49,644 nt of DNA from Lachnospiraceae bacterium. GTDB taxonomy: Bacteria; Bacillota; Clostridia; Lachnospirales; Lachnospiraceae. The notes below the pieces were generated by a model. It saw nothing but the letters and a program-made list of their open reading frames with translations. It searched no databases and was not told the origin of the DNA. Each line of letters opens with the position of its first letter. Positions within the stretch are counted from its first letter, which is position 1. A program made the position numbers and the translations under genes. Of this stretch, positions 38,125-47,056 are shown piece after piece. The stretch spans positions 1 to 49,644 of the forward strand of contig JAAWKM010000007.1 in assembly GCA_022797375.1 (NCBI GenBank), given 5' to 3'.

Positions 38125-40167
38125 ATGAAAACAATAAAAAGTAACCGGGCTTTTCTGCATTTGTTTCAGTTTATGATTTTAATTTTTTTAATGGTTAACT
38201 ATGCTTTTCATGATATACCGTTGATAAGTGCTATTAAAGTATTTTTGTATCAGTTTTTTGCATGGTTTGTTGCAGGTTATGCAATTTTTAAGCTTGCAAA
38301 AATCCAGGCCAGTAATTTTGCAGAGGTTATTGCTTTTTCATACGCGTTTGGTGCAATATCAGCACTGGTTATTTATCTTGTTTTTATGATTCCAGGGACT
38401 GGATTTCTGCTTCCTGTTTTTACGGTTGTTGAAAGTGCGTTATCAATAATATATATTTACAAAACAGGTGATGATATAGAGAATTATCAAGTTGATATAT
38501 TCAGCATTGTAATTTGCCTGCTCTTTTTATTTGTATATTATATTTTATCAACATGTGCAGTATCTTTTGTAAATACAATGCCCGATGAAACAATAGGGGG
38601 TACAGGATATTATGTAGACTGGCCGTTTTGGGCAGGCAATAATATTGCATTTACCAAAAGCTTCCCAAGTGATAGTTTTAGACAGACTGGGGCAGCATTT
38701 GGATATCACTTTTTTTCAAGTATTTTGATGGCGCAAGTTTCGCTTTGTACAGGAGTAGATATTAATCAGATATCGTTTTATTTTTCAAGTATTTTGGCAG
38801 GAATTATTTTCGTATTTTCTGGATATTATTTTGCGTCAAGAGTCCTTAAAAGAAAGTTATTTGTCATCATTTTAATGTGTATTGTGTTGTTTACAGATGG
38901 TGGCACTGCAGCTGCCACATATACATGGCATACCAATATCTGCCCGTTTGGTTTTGATTATGGGTGTGCATATGGCATGATGTCAATAGCAGTTTTGGCA
39001 GAGATTCTTGTAAATAATAAATTTAAAGAATTATTTATACCTTCTATATTTTTTGTTGCCATGACTACAGGGTGTAAGGGTCCAATAGGTGTTGTTGTGT
39101 TGGGAGCATATGGTGTTGCTGCAATTTCTTTTTTACTCAGGAAGGAGATAAAAAGAGGGATAATTAGTGGCTGTGTGTGGCTTGCATCATTTGTGGGTGT
39201 ATACTATGTGTTCATTAGAGATGTACATAATACAGAGGCTGCTGCGGGTTTGCAGTATATTGGTGGCTTAGGAATTAACATGGTTGTGACAAAGGCAATG
39301 TGGATTGCTGATACCTATAATTCTCTTCTTTCTGCATACAGAAGCCAGGGAAATGGTTTACTTTTAAAATTTTATTCGGTTTGGTTATATGTTTACAGGG
39401 CAAACAGGATAGTTTCATCATTACTTGTAATTGCAGTGATAGCACTGGTATGGGATATCTTTAAGAAACATTTTGATGCATTTTTATACTGTTTTGTTTT
39501 ATCTTCGATTGTTGGGATTCTTCTTTCAATTTATACTATTCAAAGTGGTGGAAGCCAGATGTATTTTATGATGGCCATGTTTCCAATGGGTTCTATGGCT
39601 GGTATGTATGCTATTGAAAGATTAGGGAAAGCAAGGAACAATCTGAAAAAAGATTACCTTTATAAATCTGTAATTATAATTGTTTTGTGTACATTAGGAT
39701 TATCTTTGGATAAATACTATGAAGTTATTATTCCAAAGGTCCGTGAAGGGATAGCTGTCATCCAGAATAGGTATACTCAGGAAGACTATAAGGCATATTA
39801 TGCCGACAGTACAAGTTATGAAGCTTTTGCATGGCTAAAGAATAATACAGATAAGAACTGTGTTTTTGCAATGGATAGCTTTGTTGATTTACATGGTAAA
39901 GATTGTCATATGATTGCTGGTATTTTTTCTGAAAGATATGTATGGAATGAAGAGAAATATGTTCCTGATTTAGATGAAGCTGCCAGAAGAAATTCTGTGG
40001 TTCATGCTTTGCAGACTGATACAGAGAATGCTTTGCAGCAAATGAGAAATGAAGGGGTAAGTTATTTGGTAAGCCAGGTATCAGTGGATAAAGTAGAATT
40101 AGGAGAATTAACAGATAATTTAAATGAAGTATTTCGGAATGAATATTACATTATATATGGATTATAA
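38125..40167 (+). CDS. Large polytopic membrane protein, putative GT-C-type glycosyltransferase
   Basis: 680 aa, many TM helices, soluble C-terminal domain (YEAFAWLKNNTDKNCVFAMDS...). Confidence 0.6.
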   Translation: MKTIKSNRAFLHLFQFMILIFLMVNYAFHDIPLISAIKVFLYQFFAWFVAGYAIFKLAKIQASNFAEVIAFSYAFGAISALVIYLVFMIPGTGFLLPVFTVVESALSIIYIYKTGDDIENYQVDIFSIVICLLFLFVYYILSTCAVSFVNTMPDETIGGTGYYVDWPFWAGNNIAFTKSFPSDSFRQTGAAFGYHFFSSILMAQVSLCTGVDINQISFYFSSILAGIIFVFSGYYFASRVLKRKLFVIILMCIVLFTDGGTAAATYTWHTNICPFGFDYGCAYGMMSIAVLAEILVNNKFKELFIPSIFFVAMTTGCKGPIGVVVLGAYGVAAISFLLRKEIKRGIISGCVWLASFVGVYYVFIRDVHNTEAAAGLQYIGGLGINMVVTKAMWIADTYNSLLSAYRSQGNGLLLKFYSVWLYVYRANRIVSSLLVIAVIALVWDIFKKHFDAFLYCFVLSSIVGILLSIYTIQSGGSQMYFMMAMFPMGSMAGMYAIERLGKARNNLKKDYLYKSVIIIVLCTLGLSLDKYYEVIIPKVREGIAVIQNRYTQEDYKAYYADSTSYEAFAWLKNNTDKNCVFAMDSFVDLHGKDCHMIAGIFSERYVWNEEKYVPDLDEAARRNSVVHALQTDTENALQQMRNEGVSYLVSQVSVDKVELGELTDNLNEVFRNEYYIIYGL

Positions 40168-40370
40168 GGTTAAAAAGATAGCGGTATTACAGAAGTGGAA
40201 ACATGGAGATATAAGACTATTCAGCTACTTATGTGGTTTAAGTTTTCTCATTTTTTCAAAAAGTCTGCTTTATGAATACACAGAAAGTAATACAGTTATT
40301 TATAGAATACTACAATTTATCTTATAAAAGCTTTATTTTAATAAATTATTTAAGGAAAGGGATAAGTCAT

Positions 40371-41492
40371 ATGATACCATTTAATAAGCCGGTTTATGTT
40401 GGAAATGAGCTGGAATATATTGAGGAAGCTGTTTCTAATAAAAAGATTTGCGGGGATGGGACTTTTACAAAAAAGTGCCATACATGGCTTGAAAAACGTT
40501 TTAATGCACAAAAAGTACTGCTTACGACAAGTGGTACAGCAGCACTTGATATGGCATTATTATTATGCGGACTGGAACCTGGTGATGAAGTAATTCTTCC
40601 AAGTTATACATTTTCCAGTACAGCAACAGCACCATTACTTACAGGGGCAAGGCTTGTATTTGTTGATATCCGTCCAGACACCATGAATATAGATGAGAAA
40701 ATTATAGAGGCTGCTGTTACACCAAGAACAAAAGCTATAATAGCTGTCCACTATGCAGGGGTCAGCTGTGAAATGGATACAATTATGGAAATAGCAAGAA
40801 AATACAACCTTAAAGTTATTGAAGATGCTGCACAAGGTGTTATGAGTACATATAAAGGAAAAGCATTAGGGACAATAGGTGATTTTGGCTGTTATTCATT
40901 CCATGAAACTAAGAATTATTCCATGGGTGAGGGAGGGGCACTTGTTATTAATAATCCTGAATATAATGAACGTGCAGAAATTTTAAGGGAAAAAGGAACT
41001 AACAGGTCAAAATTCTTCAGGGGACAGGTTGATAAGTATACATGGGTTGATTTTGGAGACAGTTATCTGCCGAGTGAATTAAATGCTGCTTATTTGTGGG
41101 CACAGCTTGAAAAGGCAGATGATATAAATAATAACCGGTTAAGTACATGGAAAAAATATTATTCTTCCATTAATATTATAGAGGGCATAGGGCTTCCTTA
41201 TGTACCAGAAGAATGTATGCATAATGCGCATATGTTTTATATTAAATGTAAAGACCTTGAAGAAAGGACGGCATTTATTGATTTTATGAAACAGAATGGG
41301 ATTTTAACAGTATTTCATTATATCCCATTACACTCTTCCCCAGGAGGCAGGAAATATGGCAGGTTTTATGGTGAAGATAATTATACTACAAAAGAGAGTG
41401 AGAGACTTGCCAGGCTGCCAATGTATTATGAAATGTCTGATGATGAAACAGATTTGGTAATAAATAAAGTTAAGGAGTTTTATAAATGTTAA
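40371..41492 (+). CDS. wecE: dTDP-4-amino-4,6-dideoxygalactose transaminase
   Basis: MIPFNKPVYVGNELEYIEEAVSNKKICGDGTFTKKC, HYAGVSCEMDTIMEIARKYNL, EDAAQGVMSTYKGKALGTIGDFGCYSFHETKNY, REKGTNRSKFFRGQVDKYTW: close WecE/RffA resemblance. ORF track starts at 40272. Confidence 0.92.
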   Translation: MIPFNKPVYVGNELEYIEEAVSNKKICGDGTFTKKCHTWLEKRFNAQKVLLTTSGTAALDMALLLCGLEPGDEVILPSYTFSSTATAPLLTGARLVFVDIRPDTMNIDEKIIEAAVTPRTKAIIAVHYAGVSCEMDTIMEIARKYNLKVIEDAAQGVMSTYKGKALGTIGDFGCYSFHETKNYSMGEGGALVINNPEYNERAEILREKGTNRSKFFRGQVDKYTWVDFGDSYLPSELNAAYLWAQLEKADDINNNRLSTWKKYYSSINIIEGIGLPYVPEECMHNAHMFYIKCKDLEERTAFIDFMKQNGILTVFHYIPLHSSPGGRKYGRFYGEDNYTTKESERLARLPMYYEMSDDETDLVINKVKEFYKC

Positions 41493-42040
41493 GAAAAGAA
41501 TGTATGGAATTAGCGGGAGAGAAAGTTTTTCTTCGGGAAATAACAGAAAAAGATACGGATGATGTCCTTAAATGGCGTAATTCTGAAACAGTTGTAAAAA
41601 ATTTTATATACAGGAAAAAAGTTACCAGGGCAGAACATATGGAATGGTTAAATAATAAAGTTTCGGCTGGCAGGGTACACCAGTTTATTGTATGTATTAA
41701 TACAACTGGTAATGCGGCTGGTTCTGTATATCTGCATAATTTTGACAGTACCAGTAAATCTGCTGAAAGTGGTATATTTTTATCTGAAAAATTTTTAGGG
41801 GGGGGTATAGGCACTGAAGCATACAGGCTTCTGCTGCTATACAGTTTTGAAACCCTGGAATTGCATAAAGTGAAAGCAAGGGTTCTTGCATATAATAGCG
41901 CAAGCACCAGGCTTCACGAAAAAACTGGATATACCCAGGAAGCTTATTTAAGGGAAGAAGTGTTTATAGATGGCAGGTATGAAGATTTAATTTTGTTTGG
42001 TGTCTTAGAACAGGAATGGAAACAAAAAAGAATAACATAA
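41486..42040 (+). CDS. GNAT N-acetyltransferase (PseH-like)
   Basis: FLREITEKDTDDVLKWRNSETV, GGGIGTEAYRLLLLYSFETLELHKVKARVLAYNSASTRLHEKTGY. Confidence 0.85.
   Translation: MLRKECMELAGEKVFLREITEKDTDDVLKWRNSETVVKNFIYRKKVTRAEHMEWLNNKVSAGRVHQFIVCINTTGNAAGSVYLHNFDSTSKSAESGIFLSEKFLGGGIGTEAYRLLLLYSFETLELHKVKARVLAYNSASTRLHEKTGYTQEAYLREEVFIDGRYEDLILFGVLEQEWKQKRIT
41798..41805 (+). repeat. Homopolymeric G8 tract inside the GNAT gene
   Basis: tttttaGGGGGGGGtatagg read directly; encodes the GGG of the acetyl-CoA-binding GGGIGTE motif. Confidence 0.95.
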
Positions 42041-42426
42041 TTAAGAAAGGCAGTTCAGCCAGGTTTTCAAAAACTATATCAGAAACAGATGTGTATATGT
42101 TTGCAGGGATATGCGGGGATTTTAATCCTGTACACATTGACAGGGTTAAAGCAGGTGAAACAGTTTTTGGAAAACAAATTGTGCATGGGGCATTAGTGTC
42201 TTCTTTTATATCAACGGTTATCGGCATGTATATGCCAGGGCCAGGAACAATATATATCAGCCAGGAAAGCAGTTTTTTAAAACCTGTATATATTGGTGAT
42301 ACGGTAACAGCAGTAGTTACAGTGGAAGAGATTAGTATAAAGAGAAGAGCAGTATTACTGACAGAAGTATTTAACCATAATGGTGACAAAGTATTGACAG
42401 GACAGGCTAAGGTATTGTTACCATAA
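42016..42426 (+). CDS. MaoC-like (R)-hydratase
   Basis: FSKTISETDVYMFAGICGDFNPVHIDRVKAGETVFGKQIVHGALVSSFISTVIG hot-dog hydratase motif. Confidence 0.88.
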   Translation: METKKNNIIKKGSSARFSKTISETDVYMFAGICGDFNPVHIDRVKAGETVFGKQIVHGALVSSFISTVIGMYMPGPGTIYISQESSFLKPVYIGDTVTAVVTVEEISIKRRAVLLTEVFNHNGDKVLTGQAKVLLP

Positions 42427-42445
42427 TTATAATGGAGGGAAAATA

Positions 42446-43363
42446 ATGTCAAAAGTATCTTATATAGATGACAATTTTATTCTGGTAGACTGTTGTATTA
42501 AAAAAGATTATTCTGCATTAGCAGACCAGATAATTATGTCAAAAGAAGAAAAAACATATATTATAGAAGATGGTATCCTGGTGGCTGGATATGATATTAA
42601 TTATAATATGCCACTTTCAAAGCTTTATGGAAGCAGTTTTTATGTAGTCCGTTTTGTATTTGCCAATATTGATACGCTGCATAAAAAGACACAGGAAGAA
42701 TTGCTTTTAAAATTGTTTTTAAATCTTAAAGAAAAAATAGAATGTGAAAAAGGGTATTATAATTTACGTTTGCCATCACATATCGTAGATGTAATAAAGG
42801 CATATAACTATATTTTCAATAAAGGTATTTTCTGTGGCGGTACGGTTGAAGAATATATTCATGGCAAGAGTGTCGTTAATCTTGTTCCAGATGGAATGGA
42901 ATTATTTCTGGCAATGCCAGAATATATAAAGGAACATAAAAAACAGCTGCTGGATATGACATATAAATCTTTTAAATCATACCAGGGACAGTACCATATT
43001 TCACCAGTAACAGAAGCATTAGCTGGCAAAATTTATGAAAACTGGATTGAAGGCAGTTTAAATTTACAGGATGGCAATATAGTGGTTATAAGTGAAATAT
43101 ATGGCGTACCAGCAGGATTTGTTACTGTTACTGAAAAAGATAATGCTGTTGAAGGTGTTCTTTCGGCAGTTAATGGCAGTTACAGGAAGGCTGGTGCTTA
43201 CAGGGCAATGATTTCATATATTATAAATTATGCACAGAAGCAGGGAAAAAGTTTTATTACATCAACACAGTTTGACAATTTTATTGTACAAGGTGTTTGG
43301 GCTTCACTTGGTTTAGCCCCTTTTTATTCATTATATAATTTTCATATTGATATGAGAAACTAA
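42446..43363 (+). CDS. GNAT-like acyltransferase resembling WecD/RffC
   Basis: C-terminal IYGVPAGFVTVTEKDNAVEGVLSAVNGSYRKAGAYRAMISYIINYAQKQGKSFITSTQFDNFIVQGVWASLGLAPFYSLYNFH; downstream of WecE. Confidence 0.65.
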   Translation: MSKVSYIDDNFILVDCCIKKDYSALADQIIMSKEEKTYIIEDGILVAGYDINYNMPLSKLYGSSFYVVRFVFANIDTLHKKTQEELLLKLFLNLKEKIECEKGYYNLRLPSHIVDVIKAYNYIFNKGIFCGGTVEEYIHGKSVVNLVPDGMELFLAMPEYIKEHKKQLLDMTYKSFKSYQGQYHISPVTEALAGKIYENWIEGSLNLQDGNIVVISEIYGVPAGFVTVTEKDNAVEGVLSAVNGSYRKAGAYRAMISYIINYAQKQGKSFITSTQFDNFIVQGVWASLGLAPFYSLYNFHIDMRN

Positions 43364-43397
43364 TTTTAAAATAAAACAGATGGAATGATACAGAAAC

Positions 43398-44499
43398 ATG
43401 AAAGAATATATTAAGGATGATATAAAATTTGATATTAAATGTACTTATATAGTTAAAGCAGCAGCAGTTATATTAATGATGGTACACCATTTATTTTATT
43501 GTGCACCCGGACTTTGTGAAAAGTATGGCGTAAACGGATTATTAATTCCATATAATGTTGTTTCCAGGTTTGGAGGAGCTGCTAAAGTATGCGTAAGTAT
43601 ATTTGTTTTTTTAACGGCTTATGGTATGTCTGAAACTTATGGCAAAATTAATTTTTCATCAGATAAAAGAAAAGCAGTTAAAATACCAGTATTTTCTATA
43701 AAGCGTTATACAAAGCTTATGATGAACTTTATTGTTATATATATACTTACTTTTTTAGCATATTTTTTAAGGGGGGGGGGTTGTGGACATATATGGACTA
43801 CAAAACAGTATAAAAGGTATATGGAATATTTTTATTGATTTTTTAGGAATTGCATCATATTTTAATACCCCGACACTTAATGTAACATGGTGGTATATGT
43901 CCCTTGCTGTTTTTTTAGTTTTTATAATTCCGCTTATTATAGAAATTTATGAACATACAGGAGTGTGTCTGGTTTTTATCTCCTTATTTTACAAATATAT
44001 TTTACCAGAAACAAGTTTTACAATATATTTTACTTGTGTAACTTTAGGGATATTTTGTTCTAAAGAAAATATATTAGTTCGTTTGTATAATTTTAAGCCC
44101 AAAAATAAACAGAAAATAAACTATATATTAAAAATAACAATATCTTTTTTATTTATGTGTGTATTATTATACATGCGTAGTTATTATATATGCGTAGATG
44201 CTTTTACTTCGGTTCTATGCAGTTATATCTGTATGGAATTAAGATATAACTGCAAATATATAGGAAAAATGTTATGTTTTATAGGAAAACACAGTATGAA
44301 TATATTTCTTATCCATACATTGATATATTGGTATTATTTTTCTGGCTTAATATATAGTTTGAAAAACTGGTTTTTAATACTGTCTGCATTAACACTATCA
44401 AGCCTGGCAGTTTCAATAGTAGTTGAAAAAGTAAAAAAAAGAATTGGGTTTTATAAAGCCGTCTTTGTGACAAACAGGTTTTATGACAAGTGGCTTTGA
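43398..44499 (+). pseudogene. Acyltransferase family 3-like membrane protein split by a frameshift at poly-G (candidate phase-variable gene, currently OFF)
   Basis: ORFs 43398-43838 (AAAVILMMVHHLFYC...GGAAKVCVSIFVFLTAYGMSETYG) and 43783-44499 (NVTWWYMSLAVFLVF..., FIGKHSMNIFLIHTLIYWYYF) are N- and C-terminal parts of one acyltransferase; a G9 tract would give one 366-aa ORF. Confidence 0.85.
43771..43780 (+). repeat. Homopolymeric G10 tract at the frameshift
   Basis: tattttttaaGGGGGGGGGGttgtgg read directly. Confidence 0.95.
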
Positions 44500-44505
44500 T
44501 TTTAA

Positions 44506-45546
44506 ATGTTGTATAAATTATTAAAATCCATATATAAGAAAGTAATAACAGATGTTCTTTTAATTAAACAGGAGGATAATAGAAATATGAAAGTTTCAGT
44601 TATTATACCATGTTATAAGTCTGAATTATTTCTTGAAAAGACATTCCATGAAGTTGAGGCTTCATTAAAAGATACCATACATGAGATAATTCTTGTAAAC
44701 GATTATTCACCTGATGGTACTTATGAAGTAATCAAGAAGATTGTTAATGAAAATGAAAATGTGACAGGTATTAACATGGCCAAAAATTTTGGACAGCATG
44801 CTGCTTTAATGGCAGGGTTTGCACATGCGTCTGGTGATATAGTTTTGTGTATGGATGATGACGGCCAGACACCTGCGTGTGAAATTCATAAATTACTGGA
44901 TTCTTTAGATGATAATACTGATGTTGTATATGCAAAATACAAGGTGAAGAAACATGTATGGTATAAAAATATTGGAAGTTACCTGAATTCAAAAATGACA
45001 GAATGGATGCTGGACAAGCCAAAAGAATTATACATATCAAGTTTTTTTGTGGCCAGAAAATATGTAGTTGAAGAAATTCTAAAATATAACCATTCTTTTC
45101 CATATGTCATAGGTCTTGTCCTGCGTACTACAGGAAATATAAAGAATGTAGCTGTGGAGCACAGGGAAAGGGAAACAGGACATTCCGGGTATTCTGTTTT
45201 TAAACTGGTATCCTTGTGGATGAACGGTTTTACAGCATTTTCTGTAAAACCTCTGCGTGTGGCTGATTTACTAGGACTGGTAACAGCAGTAATAGGTTTT
45301 GGATATATGCTGTTCTTAATTATAAGAAGGCTTGCTATAGGATATTCAGCAGTTATGGGATGGAATTCACTTATTTCTATAATTCTTTTTATTGGAGGGC
45401 TGCTTATGATGATTATGGGAATGGCCGGGGAATATATAGGAAGGACATATTTAAGCATTAATAATGCACCACAGTATGTAATACGTGAAGTTTGCACTAA
45501 AACAGAGGATGGCAAGTATGAAAGTTCCTTTCAAACTATTCATTAA
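44506..45546 (+). CDS. Glycosyltransferase family 2 with C-terminal TM pair (ArnC/DPM1-like)
   Basis: VSVIIPCYKSELFLEKTF, INMAKNFGQHAALMAGFAHASGDIVLCMDDDGQTPACEI, C-terminal TM helices. SD-preceded MKVSVI at 44587 is an alternative start. Confidence 0.88.
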   Translation: MLYKLLKSIYKKVITDVLLIKQEDNRNMKVSVIIPCYKSELFLEKTFHEVEASLKDTIHEIILVNDYSPDGTYEVIKKIVNENENVTGINMAKNFGQHAALMAGFAHASGDIVLCMDDDGQTPACEIHKLLDSLDDNTDVVYAKYKVKKHVWYKNIGSYLNSKMTEWMLDKPKELYISSFFVARKYVVEEILKYNHSFPYVIGLVLRTTGNIKNVAVEHRERETGHSGYSVFKLVSLWMNGFTAFSVKPLRVADLLGLVTAVIGFGYMLFLIIRRLAIGYSAVMGWNSLISIILFIGGLLMMIMGMAGEYIGRTYLSINNAPQYVIREVCTKTEDGKYESSFQTIH

Positions 45547-45549
45547 TGT

Positions 45550-45586
45550 TTTCCCAATTTTGAATGGTTTCTTCAAAATTGGGAAA
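45550..45586. promoter_or_regulatory. Perfect 15-bp intergenic hairpin between GT2 and EmrE-like gene
   Basis: TTTCCCAATTTTGAA - tggtttc - TTCAAAATTGGGAAA, no following T tract. Confidence 0.7.
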
Positions 45587-45600
45587 GACGGGGTATAAAA

Positions 45601-45960
45601 ATGAAAAATAAAACTAAGATATATATATTATTAAATATTCTTTTGTTAATATATTCATTTGGAAGTGTATGTTCAAAATTAGCATCAGGTTATAAGGTTA
45701 CAGATATAAAATTCATTATATTTTATGGGTTTATGTTATTATGCCTTGTTATATATGCAATTGGGTGGCAGCAGGTGATTAAACAGATACCACTGACAGT
45801 AGCATTTTCCAATAAAGCTATAACTGTTGTATGGGGGATTTTATGGGGAGCATTGTTTTTTAAAGAACAGATAACCATTAAGAAAATTACCGGTGCAGCA
45901 TTGGTTATATTCGGAATAATTATGTATGCAAAACCAGATGGAGATAAAACATATGGATAA
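45601..45960 (+). CDS. EmrE/EamA-like small membrane protein (ArnE-like)
   Basis: Four TM helices; NKAITVVWGILWGALFFKEQITIKKITGAALVIFGIIMYA. Confidence 0.75.
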   Translation: MKNKTKIYILLNILLLIYSFGSVCSKLASGYKVTDIKFIIFYGFMLLCLVIYAIGWQQVIKQIPLTVAFSNKAITVVWGILWGALFFKEQITIKKITGAALVIFGIIMYAKPDGDKTYG

Positions 45961-46300
45961 AAAAACAATTTTCTATATATGTGTACTACTGGCAGGCGTA
46001 TTTATAAGTACAGTTTCCCAGGTCATGCTTAAAAAATCAGCACTTAAAAATTATAATTTAAAGATTAAGGAATATATAAACCCGCTTGTAGCAGCTGCTT
46101 ATGTTTTATTTATAGGGACAACAGTTTTATCAGTGCTGGCATATAAGAGGATACCATTGTCGCTGGGAGTGGTATTGGAGTCAACAAGTTATATTTATAT
46201 AACAATATTTGGAGTTAAAATATTTAAAGAGAAGATTAGTAAAACTAAAGTAATGGCATTGTTATTTATTATTGCAGGGGTTTTATTATATTCATTGTAG
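45953..46300 (+). CDS. EmrE/EamA-like small membrane protein (ArnF-like)
   Basis: Four TM helices; overlaps the preceding EmrE-like gene; IPLSLGVVLESTSYIYITIFGVKIFKEKISKTKVMALLFIIAGVLLYSL. ORF track starts at 45926. Confidence 0.75.
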   Translation: MDKKTIFYICVLLAGVFISTVSQVMLKKSALKNYNLKIKEYINPLVAAAYVLFIGTTVLSVLAYKRIPLSLGVVLESTSYIYITIFGVKIFKEKISKTKVMALLFIIAGVLLYSL

Positions 46301-46420
46301 TAATTTTTTACAAGAAAAGGCTCAGATAAATCTTGAAAACTATAGATATTTCATGTAGTGGCATTATGCTGTCCAATTTACAGCGCGAAAAAGAACTGTT
46401 GCAGACCTCTGACATGGTGG

Positions 46421-46744
46421 CTAGTTCTTACATAGGGCTTGAAATCTAAGGACAGTTCGCGGCTTCGTGGCTTCGTCATTTTGCAGGTTTTGAATGGCTT
46501 GCTGTTCAAGATAATTAAGAAACATTTCTATTTTGTTCAGAGATTTGTATCTGTTATGTTTATGAGAATGTAGAAAGTTATAGTATAATTCACAGAACCA
46601 GATTATAACAGGTATAGTCTTATAGAGAATATCGCATTTTGTGCGGCAGAAGACAGGTTTTATGGTTTTGTTATAACGTTTTTTGTAGTATGGGATAAGG
46701 TCAGTCCATTCTCGGTTCTGCAGGTAAGAAATGACTTTAGGCAT
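46421..46744 (-). other. Short ORF in decayed DNA, possibly a mobile-element remnant
   Basis: 107 aa, basic and hydrophobic, no recognised motif; lies between the cassette and repeat copy B. Confidence 0.2.
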
Positions 46745-46760
46745 TTAATCTGTTTTGGAT

Positions 46761-47030
46761 TTCTGATATTTCAGGGAATGGGAATTCTCATAAGCCCATT
46801 GCTTAAGAGGGATACATTTACAGATAAACGAAAAAAGATATCATATTATTTTGATTGGTATTGAATGTAGTTAAGCCAGTAAAGTATAATGTTCATAAGC
46901 ATTGTTTCCTTTGGATAGGTCTGGTTTGGCGATTGATGTTATACAATAAAAGGTAGGACAATACTTTTTTATTTGAATCTCCTATAAAATTAAGGTTTAG
47001 AAACTAAAAGCAGGTAATAAATTTGACATT
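46761..47030 (+). repeat. Degenerate direct repeat, copy B (about 110-nt internal segment absent from copy A)
   Basis: Same ordered blocks as 37907-38070. Confidence 0.75.
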
Positions 47031-47056
47031 ACCATTTTTTGAGAGGAGGGTGTTAA

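Noticed and set aside
46421-46744. Assignment of the minus-strand ORF to a named IS family
   Set aside because: No DDE/DEDD motif or family signature could be identified.
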